DNA of 14,240 nt from an uncultured Lachnospiraceae bacterium (GCA_900553305.1 USDI01000042.1:1-14240); one strand, 5' to 3'; positions 1-6,279 are shown, counted from the first letter of the stretch. Notes: generated from the letters alone by a model not told the origin. Numbers and translations are program-made.

Positions 1-187
1 TACTTATTGATGATCAGGGAACTATTCGAAAATCAGGTATTACATTTCCGGAATCTATGCTTATTTCCAGATAATATAAGAATGAATAAGCAGAAGATTC
101 AGGGACAGCGTTCCTGCATGATATTGGAAAGTATATATTTTTCCGGTCTTATATGTTGTCGGCTGATGCTTCTGCGGGAGGAGGAAG

Positions 188-1126
188 ATGAAGAACGGAG
201 ACACAAAGGATCTTGTGATGAAGGACTTTGAAGCGTATCCGGATGTAGCGGCAGATCTGCTGAATGTATTTTTGTATGAAGGACAGCAGAGAGTGAAACA
301 GGAGAATCTACTGGCAGCACCGACAGAAACCATGTATCAGGGACAGAAAAGGTTACGGAATCAGTTGGAGGATGTAAGTAAGTATGAAATGCATTCCGGC
401 CGTGTCAAGGCGATGTATTTGTTTGCAAATCAAAGCAGAGTGGATTCAAAAATGTTGTTTCGCAAGGCAGGGTATGTTGGTGGTGTATACCGGGAGCAGT
501 ATAAAAGCAGGAAGAAGGCCTTCTTTCCTGTGATAGAGCTGGTTCTGTACTGGGGTGAGAAACGATGGAACCGTAGGGAGAGCCTGCATGAACTATTACA
601 TAACCGGAATGCATCGGAAGAGTTGCTTAAGTTTACGGACGATCTGAAACTGCATGTGTTTGAAATGAGAAACCTGTCGGACGAAACGAGAAGATTATTC
701 CAAAGTGATATGCGTATCGTGGTTGATTATCTGGCAGAAGGAAACAGCTATTGCTCCGACCGGAAGATTGTACACAAAGAGGCGCTGATTAAGCTCCTGC
801 GGGTTTTATCCGGTGATGAGAATGTAGAAGATACCATATTCATGATGCAGGAAATGAAGATGAAAGAGGAGGATGATGTAAAAGTGTGTGAATTATTTGA
901 ACAGTATAGGAGAAGCGGACGAGAAGAAGGATTAAAAGAAGGACTAAAAGAAGGATTAGAGGAAGAACGGGAACGAAGTATAGAACGGATGATTCTTGAT
1001 AATCAGGAAGAACTCCGGACCAAGGAGACCATTATTGGAAAGCTGATTCGTTGGTTTTCATTAACGAAAGATGAGGCAAGAGAATATTATGACAAGTATG
1101 CAAAAGAAGTCATTTTAGAAAATTAG
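188..1126 (+). CDS. Rpn family (YhgA-like) PD-(D/E)XK nuclease/putative transposase, probably active-site altered
   Basis: A 312-residue protein resembling the Rpn/YhgA-like family (recombination-promoting nucleases, often annotated as putative transposases). Seen: the N-terminal segment YPDVAADLLNVFLYEG (residues 17-32); EDVSKY (61-66) with the conserved Asp at 62; and FANQSRVDSKMLFRKAGYVG, followed by VYREQY and VLYWGEKRW, in the order usual for this family. Relatives normally carry ENQ or EHQ where this protein has ANQ (residues 80-82), so the putative catalytic Glu is Ala (codon gca). The C-terminus has REEGLKEGLKEGLEEERER, the G-x-x-E-G coiled repeat common in this family. The start is ATG 188, directly after a very strong ribosome binding site (GGAGGAGGAAG, 177-187). 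It stands alone, with no mobile-element ends around it. The family call is fairly secure; loss of activity is inferred. Confidence 0.8.
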   Translation: MKNGDTKDLVMKDFEAYPDVAADLLNVFLYEGQQRVKQENLLAAPTETMYQGQKRLRNQLEDVSKYEMHSGRVKAMYLFANQSRVDSKMLFRKAGYVGGVYREQYKSRKKAFFPVIELVLYWGEKRWNRRESLHELLHNRNASEELLKFTDDLKLHVFEMRNLSDETRRLFQSDMRIVVDYLAEGNSYCSDRKIVHKEALIKLLRVLSGDENVEDTIFMMQEMKMKEEDDVKVCELFEQYRRSGREEGLKEGLKEGLEEERERSIERMILDNQEELRTKETIIGKLIRWFSLTKDEAREYYDKYAKEVILEN

Positions 1127-1300
1127 GCTAAGCATATATGATGATGCAGACATGACACTGAGGGCGACATTGAATCTGGTAGAATAATTTGTGCTTGTGG
1201 CAGTTTTTATAGAATCAATACTGAAGGATAAAATATGTTTTGACAATAAAGATCAAGGTGAATTAAGTAAAAATCAAAGTATATTGTGGTAAATGATGAC

Positions 1301-1329
1301 TTGCCATGTAGTTTCAAATACTATATAAT
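1301..1329 (+). promoter_or_regulatory. Sigma-A promoter upstream of the DUF1836 gene
   Basis: A -35 element TTGCCA (1301-1306), a 17-base spacer and a perfect -10 TATAAT (1324-1329). Transcription would start near 1336, at the beginning of the first 40-bp repeat, giving a leader of about 185 nt before the ATG at 1523. The end of the -10 box is also the start of the inverted repeat at 1327-1385. Confidence 0.65.
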
Positions 1330-1333
1330 GGGT

Positions 1334-1373
1334 GCAGAGAAAAACAAGCGACTCCGAAGGAGGCATTTGTTTT
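1334..1373 (+). repeat. 40-bp direct repeat, copy 1
   Basis: Identical over all 40 bases to 1451-1490; the copies are offset by 117 bases. Each contains a small hairpin with arms CTCC and GGAG around a GAA triloop (1352-1362 in this copy), nested between AAAACAA and TTGTTTT arms. The GGAGG looks like a Shine-Dalgarno sequence and pairs with the CTCC next to it. In this copy outer arms extend the dyad to AATGGGTGC (1327-1335) and GCACCCATT (1377-1385), so the whole of 1327-1385 can fold as one long imperfect stem. Confidence 0.85.
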
Positions 1374-1390
1374 TCAGCACCCATTAGCGA

Positions 1391-1437
1391 ACATGCGTCT
1401 GTCGAAGACAGACAGGAAGTGCGAAGCACGGGCATGT
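1391..1437 (+). repeat. Nested inverted repeat (three-way-junction-like structure)
   Basis: Outer arms ACATGC (1391-1396) and GCATGT (1432-1437) enclose two perfect hairpins: GTCTGTC-GAA-GACAGAC (1397-1413) and GTGC-GAA-GCAC (1419-1429). Both loops are GAA closed by a C-G pair, the same design as the hairpin inside the 40-bp repeats. The second contains GCGAAGC, a sequence known to form an unusually stable DNA mini-hairpin. It lies between the two 40-bp repeats in the leader of the DUF1836 gene, so it may act as folded RNA or as an extrudable DNA element. Confidence 0.7.
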
Positions 1438-1450
1438 GAGCTTATACTAA

Positions 1451-1490
1451 GCAGAGAAAAACAAGCGACTCCGAAGGAGGCATTTGTTTT
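1451..1490 (+). repeat. 40-bp direct repeat, copy 2
   Basis: Exact second copy of 1334-1373, ending 32 bases before the DUF1836 start codon. Its GGAGG (1476-1480) is followed by a TTG only 3 bases later, too close to serve as a normal start. The nested CTCC-GAA-GGAG hairpin is kept, but the long outer arms of copy 1 are absent. Confidence 0.85.
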
Positions 1491-1522
1491 GGCAGGTAAG
1501 TATTTGGAAGGAAGCAGATACC

Positions 1523-2191
1523 ATGACAATCGATAAGGACGATTTATTAAACAGTATATTGGAAAGTATCGGGAGAATCGAGAGCATTAAACTCGAAGAT
1601 ATTCCCAATATTGATTTATATATGGATCAGGTAACGACCTTTATGGATCGCAAGCTGAAGCCGACAACCCGTAAGCCGGATGAAGATAAGATTCTGACGA
1701 AGACCATGATCAACAACTATGCGAAGAATGATCTTCTGCCACCGCCGGTTAAGAAGAAGTACAGCAAAGAGCATATCCTGATGCTGATTTTCATTTATTA
1801 CTGTAAGGGAATGCTTTCGATCAATGATATCCAGACATTATTAAATCCGCTTGCAGAACGTTACTTCCAGAAGACCAGCGAGCCGAATCTTTCAAGTATC
1901 TACGAAGAGGTATTCGGCATGGAAGAGGAGCAGATTGCAGGTCTTAAGAAAGATATTATCGAAAAGTTTGCAATGTCGAAAAAGACTTTTGCCGATGTGC
2001 CGGAAGAGGACCAGGAGATTTTACAGTTATTCTCCTTTATCTTCATGCTGGGATACGATGTGTACGTGAAGAAGCTTTTGCTGGAAAAACTGGTAGATAA
2101 TTTCCAGGATGCAACACAGAAGCAGGAGCCGGAGAACGGGAAGCCGGCGAAGGAAAAGCCGGTCAAAGAGAAATCAGTAAAAGAAAAATAA
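1523..2191 (+). CDS. DUF1836 domain-containing helix-turn-helix protein
   Basis: A 222-residue protein matching the DUF1836 family of Firmicutes: a long N-terminal helix, a winged-helix-like segment (LTKTMINNYAKNDLLPPPVKKKYSKEHILMLI, about residues 58-90) and ICYYCKG-type helices ending in SINDIQTLL. The HTH segment resembles the recognition region of MerR-type regulators, so DNA binding is plausible, but the family has no settled function. The last 25 residues are a low-complexity Lys/Glu/Pro tail with repeated KPAKEK, KPVKEK and KSVKEK units. I chose ATG 1523 because GGAAGGA (1506-1512) lies at normal distance. A TTG at 1484 would add 13 residues but has a badly spaced ribosome binding site. 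The unusual repeat-bearing leader upstream may control this gene. Confidence 0.8.
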   Translation: MTIDKDDLLNSILESIGRIESIKLEDIPNIDLYMDQVTTFMDRKLKPTTRKPDEDKILTKTMINNYAKNDLLPPPVKKKYSKEHILMLIFIYYCKGMLSINDIQTLLNPLAERYFQKTSEPNLSSIYEEVFGMEEEQIAGLKKDIIEKFAMSKKTFADVPEEDQEILQLFSFIFMLGYDVYVKKLLLEKLVDNFQDATQKQEPENGKPAKEKPVKEKSVKEK

Positions 2192-2194
2192 GAC

Positions 2195-2219
2195 AAGGCG
2201 CTGCGGATTGCAGCGCCTT
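2195..2219. terminator. Bidirectional terminator between convergent genes
   Basis: A perfect 10-bp stem, AAGGCGCTGC and GCAGCGCCTT, around the loop GGATT. On the minus strand it is followed by a T-rich tract (GTCTTATTTTTCTTT), fitting intrinsic termination of the GH9 gene, which ends 30 bases away at 2250. On the plus strand the U-tract is weak (ATATATG), so termination of the DUF1836 gene there is less certain. Confidence 0.7.
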
Positions 2220-2225
2220 ATATAT

Positions 2226-2242
2226 GTAGAGCACTTAGTGAA
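2226..2242. repeat. Dispersed 17-bp repeat gtagagcacttagtgaa
   Basis: Matches 12683-12699 at 16 of 17 positions. The single difference is the central base of a small palindrome (CACT-T-AGTG here, CACT-C-AGTG there), so both copies keep the dyad. It sits between the terminator hairpin and the stop of the GH9 gene. Possibly a fragment of the element at 12681-12811. Confidence 0.45.
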
Positions 2243-2249
2243 GCCACTC

Positions 2250-3896
2250 TCAAATTGTCCGGTTAAAGAATGCAGTCATAAATACAGCAGGAGAATTCCA
2301 GTAAATGGTAATCTCGTTGGTGGAATAGCTTCCGACATCATCGACATAACATTTCATCGGAGCAGTACCGGCAGGAACAGCCGCAATGGCGGCAGGATCA
2401 CACGGTGTTTTGAAAGGACCGCCGCTTACCCAGCCGGGCATCGGGAGATCAATTCCATCGCATGCGGTCGGACGGTTGTGTGGATTCTTAAAAGCGTGTT
2501 CGCCTTCTCCGGTCACATAGCTGATGTCGAGTGCATTACGGCCAAGCAGATAATGGAGCTGGTTTAATGCAGCATCACGATACCGGGAAGCGGGTTCTCC
2601 CTTACTGCAAAGGGAGGCCAGAATAAGCAGCATGGAACGGTTGCAGACAACCATGTTGCTTCCCCATACGAAATCCTCCGGTTTCATCGAAAGTTCAAAG
2701 CCGGAATTCTTTTGCAGTTCTACGAGCCGGTCGGCCTCGGTAAACAGAATCTGTTCGTATTCCTTTTTCAGGGAAACTCCACAGGTATTTTCCGGATCCG
2801 TAAGCAGACATAAGGTTGCCATGCCTGAAACATCGGTCCAGCCAAAATCAGTTTTGCTGACCTCCGGATTGCTCATGGAAGAGTATTTTTCAAAAGTCTT
2901 TAAGTAGGTATCCCGATGTTCTGCATCGGTACGAAGCAGCTCGGCGCATGCCCAGAGACGCTCATCGATATCGCAGTCATCATCGTATTCTCCGGTGTTG
3001 CTTCCCTCCGGATTGTGGAAGCCGATATAAGGGTGGCTTTCCATATAGGAAAAGGCTTTGCGGGAGGCTTCAAGGGCCTGGTCGGAGAATGCCTTATCAA
3101 AAGGGGCATAGACTCTGGAAGCCAGTGCCATGGAGGCTGCAAAATCCGCAGTTGCCATGGTGGAAATCGGATAAATCAGGAAAGGCAGTTTATCCTCCTC
3201 CGGCATCAGGAAGTCTGCATGGACAAAGGAGGTCAGCTTGTGATAAGCACCGCCATTGTCTGCCTGCATTTTGAGCATCCATTTTAATTCATAGAGACAT
3301 TCGTTTAAGATGTCAGGAATCGAATTGCTGGATTCCGGAATATGTAAGGAAGCCTGGAAGCTTTCCGGGAAAAGCTCGTAGGCATACAGCAAATGTCCGA
3401 CAGCAACGGCCGCTGGGGAAATATAGCGTCCGAAATCTCCGGCATCATGCCAGCCGCCGGTCATGTCAAAGTGCGGCGGATTCGGTGTTTTGTTCACATA
3501 ATCTTCCAAAAAGATCGCATCCTCCGTATGGCAGGCTGCATGTGTATATTCACCGGCATATTCGCTGGTAAGCGCACAGCCGCAGCGCTGGAAGTAAAGA
3601 CATTTCATCAGATCAAGCTGGAGCTGTTCATAAACGTTGGCTCCAATGACAAAGGAGTGGGAGCGTTCCCCGTTCCCGGCAAGAACATAGTAGCTTCCAG
3701 GAGTGGTTACTTCCGAAAAATCAAGTTGGTAAACATGTTCACCGGCACTTTCATCCATTCCGGAATCGGTGCTTACTCCATCGTAAACGGCATGCTGTGT
3801 CGTACGGTCAATTAACTGGAAATTACAGGGGAATGTGGTGGTTGCCACTTTCCGGGATGCAGGGAGATACCCTGTCTGATCAATAAAAATACCCAT
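2250..3896 (-). CDS. Glycoside hydrolase family 9 (cellulase/cellodextrinase-like), no signal peptide
   Basis: A 548-residue GH9 enzyme. An N-terminal Ig-like domain of the CelD_N type (about 1-85, MGIFIDQTGYLP to SHSFVIG) precedes the (alpha/alpha)6 catalytic domain. GGWHDAGDFGRY (147-158) carries the Asp pair D151/D154 expected to activate water. NPHNRP is the conserved His-Arg motif. YVDDVGSYSTNEITIYWNS (517-535) fits the family's C-terminal signature, with E528 as the likely general acid. The start is ATG at 3896 because GGAGGG lies 7 bases upstream; an in-frame upstream ATG would add 24 residues that do not look like a signal peptide. Without an export signal, it probably trims imported cello- or beta-gluco-oligosaccharides in the cytoplasm rather than attacking cellulose. 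No dockerin or carbohydrate-binding module is seen. GH9 membership is secure; the substrate is inferred. Confidence 0.93.
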   Translation of the reverse strand: MGIFIDQTGYLPASRKVATTTFPCNFQLIDRTTQHAVYDGVSTDSGMDESAGEHVYQLDFSEVTTPGSYYVLAGNGERSHSFVIGANVYEQLQLDLMKCLYFQRCGCALTSEYAGEYTHAACHTEDAIFLEDYVNKTPNPPHFDMTGGWHDAGDFGRYISPAAVAVGHLLYAYELFPESFQASLHIPESSNSIPDILNECLYELKWMLKMQADNGGAYHKLTSFVHADFLMPEEDKLPFLIYPISTMATADFAASMALASRVYAPFDKAFSDQALEASRKAFSYMESHPYIGFHNPEGSNTGEYDDDCDIDERLWACAELLRTDAEHRDTYLKTFEKYSSMSNPEVSKTDFGWTDVSGMATLCLLTDPENTCGVSLKKEYEQILFTEADRLVELQKNSGFELSMKPEDFVWGSNMVVCNRSMLLILASLCSKGEPASRYRDAALNQLHYLLGRNALDISYVTGEGEHAFKNPHNRPTACDGIDLPMPGWVSGGPFKTPCDPAAIAAVPAGTAPMKCYVDDVGSYSTNEITIYWNSPAVFMTAFFNRTI

Positions 3897-3926
3897 AAGA
3901 TAACCCTCCAAATATTCGATAGCTAA

Positions 3927-3955
3927 ATTATAGCATTGAATAGTTTTGTATACAA
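3927..3955 (-). promoter_or_regulatory. Promoter of the GH9 gene, with overlapping palindrome TTGTATACAA
   Basis: On the minus strand: TTGTAT (complement of 3950-3955), a 17-base spacer and a perfect TATAAT (complement of 3927-3932), about 30 bases before the start codon. The -35 lies inside the perfect 10-bp palindrome TTGTATACAA (3946-3955). Such sequences resemble operators of GntR-family regulators, so it may be a repressor site. The regulator is unknown and none is encoded nearby. Confidence 0.55.
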
Positions 3956-3961
3956 TGCCTA

Positions 3962-3991
3962 TAGACAAATGGTATTAAGATAGGATATAAA
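3962..3991 (+). promoter_or_regulatory. Probable promoter of the EamA transporter gene
   Basis: TAGACA (3962-3967), an 18-base spacer and TATAAA (3986-3991), 30 bases before ATG 4022. It begins 7 bases past the TTGTATACAA palindrome, so a protein bound there could affect both divergent promoters. Confidence 0.45.
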
Positions 3992-4021
3992 AGATTAGTT
4001 ACTGTCTGGAGGACAAAAGAG

Positions 4022-4993
4022 ATGTGGATGTTACTTGTTTTATTATATGGAGTCTTAAAAGGAGCACGTGAAATTGTAAAGAAGAAAGCACTGACGAAAA
4101 GCAGCGTAATCGAGGTGCTGTTTTTTTATACCCTGCTCGGTTTCCTGTTCGTAACCCCACAGGCGCCGGCGGCAATGGGACTGGAACCGAAATATTATTT
4201 CTGGATTGCAGTGAAATCCTTTGTGATTTTCCTTGCGTGGATCTGCAGCTTTAAGGCGATTAAGAAAATGCCGATCAGTCTCTATGGAGTGCTTGACTTA
4301 TCAAGAGTATTATTTGCCACTCTTTTAGGTGTCGTAGTGCTGCAGGAGACACTGAATACGCATCAGGTAATCGGGCTTGTCTTTGTCAGTGCCGGATTGT
4401 TATTGTTGAAATTTAAGCCTTCCGGATTGTTAAAAAAATTACAGGAAATGCTGCAAAGAAAGCAGACGAAAGAGTACAGTGTGAAGACAGCTTCCGGTCA
4501 GGCTGCTCAGGCAGTGGATACCACAGGAACATTGAAAGATGGCGCTGCGATTGTGCAGAAGTCCGGAAATGAAGTCTCTGTGATTCTGGTTCTTTTTGCT
4601 TTTGCCTCCTGCATGCTCAATGCAGTTTCCGGGCTTATGGATAAGCTTCTGATGAAAAATATCAACAGCTCCCAGCTACAGTTCTGGTATATGCTGTTTC
4701 TGGTGCTGTATTATCTGATTTATATTCTGTGCAGCCACACCAGAATCCGGAAAGAGGTCTGGAGAAACGGCTGGATCTGGCTGCTTGCCGTTTTATTTGT
4801 CATTGCGGATAAAGCATTGTTTGTGGCAAACGGCATACCGGACAGCCGGATTACCATTATGACATTATTGAAGCAGAGCGGCTGTGTGGTAACGATTCTT
4901 GCCGGTAAATTCATTTTCAAAGAAAAGAACGTCGGTTACAAGCTGTTCTGTGCAGCCGTGATCGTGATCGGTATTGTCATTGGCGTAAGTTAG
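4022..4993 (+). CDS. EamA/DMT family transporter
   Basis: A 323-residue integral membrane protein with two EamA-like halves of about five hydrophobic helices each (about 1-132 and 185-323). The motif MPISLYGVLDLSRVLFATLLGVVVLQETLNTHQVIGLVFVSAGLLLL, in short the helix-turn-LQET-helix pattern at the end of half one, is typical of drug/metabolite transporters; half two repeats it as ILAGKFIFKEKNVGYKLF. The halves are separated by an unusually long hydrophilic stretch (about 133-184, charged then Ala/Gly/Thr-rich) that is probably a cytoplasmic loop. ATG 4022 follows GGAGG at normal spacing. The substrate cannot be told; family members move amino acids, nucleotides, sugars or other metabolites. 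Divergence from the GH9 gene hints at shared control but does not prove a carbohydrate substrate. Confidence 0.85.
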   Translation: MWMLLVLLYGVLKGAREIVKKKALTKSSVIEVLFFYTLLGFLFVTPQAPAAMGLEPKYYFWIAVKSFVIFLAWICSFKAIKKMPISLYGVLDLSRVLFATLLGVVVLQETLNTHQVIGLVFVSAGLLLLKFKPSGLLKKLQEMLQRKQTKEYSVKTASGQAAQAVDTTGTLKDGAAIVQKSGNEVSVILVLFAFASCMLNAVSGLMDKLLMKNINSSQLQFWYMLFLVLYYLIYILCSHTRIRKEVWRNGWIWLLAVLFVIADKALFVANGIPDSRITIMTLLKQSGCVVTILAGKFIFKEKNVGYKLFCAAVIVIGIVIGVS

Positions 4994-5043
4994 TGATTTA
5001 GGAAGCCTGTAATTGAAATCCTGTAAAATAAAATGCAACAAAG

Positions 5044-5096
5044 TACCCCGATGAAGAATTGCCTTATCGAAACCGGACACTTCATCACCGGGGGTA
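5044..5096 (-). terminator. Long hairpin between convergent genes, probable terminator of the substrate-binding protein gene
   Basis: Arms TACCCC-GATGAAG (5044-5056) and CTTCATC-ACC-GGGGGTA (5080-5096) pair except for a 3-base bulge, with a 23-base loop. Reading on the minus strand, a moderately T-rich stretch (CTTTGTTGCATTTTATTTTA) follows, consistent with ending the gene at 5131-6150. On the plus strand no U-tract follows. The long loop is unusual for a simple terminator. Confidence 0.45.
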
Positions 5097-5130
5097 TGAT
5101 TAGATGCACATAGGAGGAAATCAGATGCTT

Positions 5131-6150
5131 CTATTTGATAGCCTGCTCGGCAAATTCTGTGGTTACAAGATCTTCATAAGGAACACGCTCCGGAAGTTCG
5201 CCGGCTTCTTCCAGAATATTCTGTAAGAGCATGAAGGAATCCTCTTCAAAAATCAGATTCTCCTTCCAGGTATCCTGTGCGGCATACCGGGAAACGATGG
5301 TGGTGATGGTCTGTAGTTCGGTGCCGTCAAACTGCGGAGCAATGACAGTGGCAATTTCCTCCGGAGTATGGCTGCCCACATAGTCCATGCCTTTTTGCAG
5401 CGCATTGGTAAAGGACTGGATCACTTCAGGATTGTTTTCAATGTAGCTTTTCTTTGCACTGAACGCCGTGTAAGGAACATAGCCGGAGCTTTCTCCTAAG
5501 GAAGCAACCACGTAGCCGTCGCCCTTTTCTTCCAGAGAGGTGGCGTGCGGCTCAAATTCTACCGAAAAGTCCCCCTGACCGCCGGAAAAGGCAGCAGCGG
5601 TAGAACCAAAATCAATCGACTGGTCGATCGAAAGATCGCTTTTCGGATCCATGTTATTCTTTTTCAGAATGTATTCAAATACCATTTCGGGCATACCGCC
5701 GGCACGGCCGCCAAGAACGGTCTTTCCCTCTAACATATCCCATTGAAAATCTTCAATCGGCTCTCTGGAAACCAGAAAGTTTCCGGCCCGCTGGGTAAGC
5801 TGCGCAAAATTTACCACATAATCGGAAGCCCCACCTGCATAGGTATATATCGTGGACTCGCTTCCCATGAACCCGATGTCGGCTTCATCGGTAAGAACAG
5901 CGGTCATGGTTTTGTCGGCACCGAAGCCGGTAACCAGTGTCACATCAAGACCTTCGTCGGCAAAATAACCTTCCTCAATGGCAACATACATCGGTGCATA
6001 GAAGATGGAATGGGCCACTTCGTTTAAGGTGATGCTTTTTAACCCATCCGTGCCGGCAGAACCGGGAGAAGAGCTGCTGCATCCGGAAAGCACCGGAAGC
6101 AGGGTCAGTACAAGGAACAGCACAAAGGGCAATGTTTTTCTTTTTTTCAT
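5131..6150 (-). CDS. ABC transporter substrate-binding lipoprotein, SsuA/THI5 (NMT1)-like
   Basis: A 339-residue periplasmic-binding-protein type II protein. A basic N-terminus (MKKRK), hydrophobic stretch and lipobox LSGC put the lipidated Cys at residue 24, followed by a Ser/Gly linker, so the mature protein should be anchored outside the membrane. The body opens with SITLNEVAHSIFYAPMYVAIEEGYF and continues with GADKTMTAVLTDEADIGFMG, the pattern of the NMT1/THI5-like family that binds thiamine pyrimidines, sulfonates, nitrate or flavins. RAGGMPEMVFEYILKKN lies in the second lobe. The start is ATG at 6150, with TGGAGG 5 bases upstream; the longer reading from 6267 adds 39 residues that would bury the signal peptide. 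It appears alone: no permease or ATPase gene is in the window. The ligand is unassigned. Confidence 0.88.
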   Translation of the reverse strand: MKKRKTLPFVLFLVLTLLPVLSGCSSSSPGSAGTDGLKSITLNEVAHSIFYAPMYVAIEEGYFADEGLDVTLVTGFGADKTMTAVLTDEADIGFMGSESTIYTYAGGASDYVVNFAQLTQRAGNFLVSREPIEDFQWDMLEGKTVLGGRAGGMPEMVFEYILKKNNMDPKSDLSIDQSIDFGSTAAAFSGGQGDFSVEFEPHATSLEEKGDGYVVASLGESSGYVPYTAFSAKKSYIENNPEVIQSFTNALQKGMDYVGSHTPEEIATVIAPQFDGTELQTITTIVSRYAAQDTWKENLIFEEDSFMLLQNILEEAGELPERVPYEDLVTTEFAEQAIK

Positions 6151-6250
6151 AAAACCTCCAGAATAAGAGCGCTCGGAGAGGAGCAATTTTATTGATAATT
6201 TATGGTATGATATTGGGAAAAAAGGGTGACACGTGTGAATGGGAAAGCGG

Positions 6251-6279
6251 TAGACAGCACTCGACAAAATATGTATAAT
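6251..6279 (+). promoter_or_regulatory. Strong sigma-A promoter of the SPFH-zinc ribbon-pcrA gene cluster
   Basis: TAGACA (6251-6256), exactly 17 bases, then a perfect TATAAT (6274-6279), placing the start near 6286 and leaving a leader of about 37 nt. The ribosome binding site is GGAGGG (6310-6315), 7 bases before ATG 6323. I see no further good promoter or terminator before pcrA ends, so all four genes may share this promoter. Confidence 0.65.

Noticed and set aside
7..231. 74-codon plus-strand open frame before the Rpn gene
   Set aside because: It overlaps the start of the Rpn gene in another frame, has no ribosome binding site at its start, and its protein has no recognisable features.
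1238..1270. TTGACA at 1240-1245 as a promoter -35
   Set aside because: The hexamer is perfect, but 17 bases downstream there is only TTAAGT, and the promoter at 1301-1329 is much better.
1334..1490. The paired 40-bp repeats as a CRISPR array
   Set aside because: Only two copies, a 77-base interval that is itself an ordered inverted repeat, and no cas genes nearby.
1484..1522. TTG 1484 as the start of the DUF1836 protein
   Set aside because: The GGAGG ends only 3 bases before it, and the 13 added residues do not look conserved; ATG 1523 has a well-spaced ribosome binding site.
2916..3815. Long plus-strand open frames opposite the GH9 gene
   Set aside because: They are antisense shadows of a gene with clear catalytic motifs; they lack ribosome binding sites and recognisable protein motifs.
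5041..5130. A riboswitch (for example a thiamine or tetrahydrofolate type) near the binding-protein gene
   Set aside because: The structured region lies at the 3' end of that gene, not in its leader, and lacks the conserved core sequences of those riboswitches.
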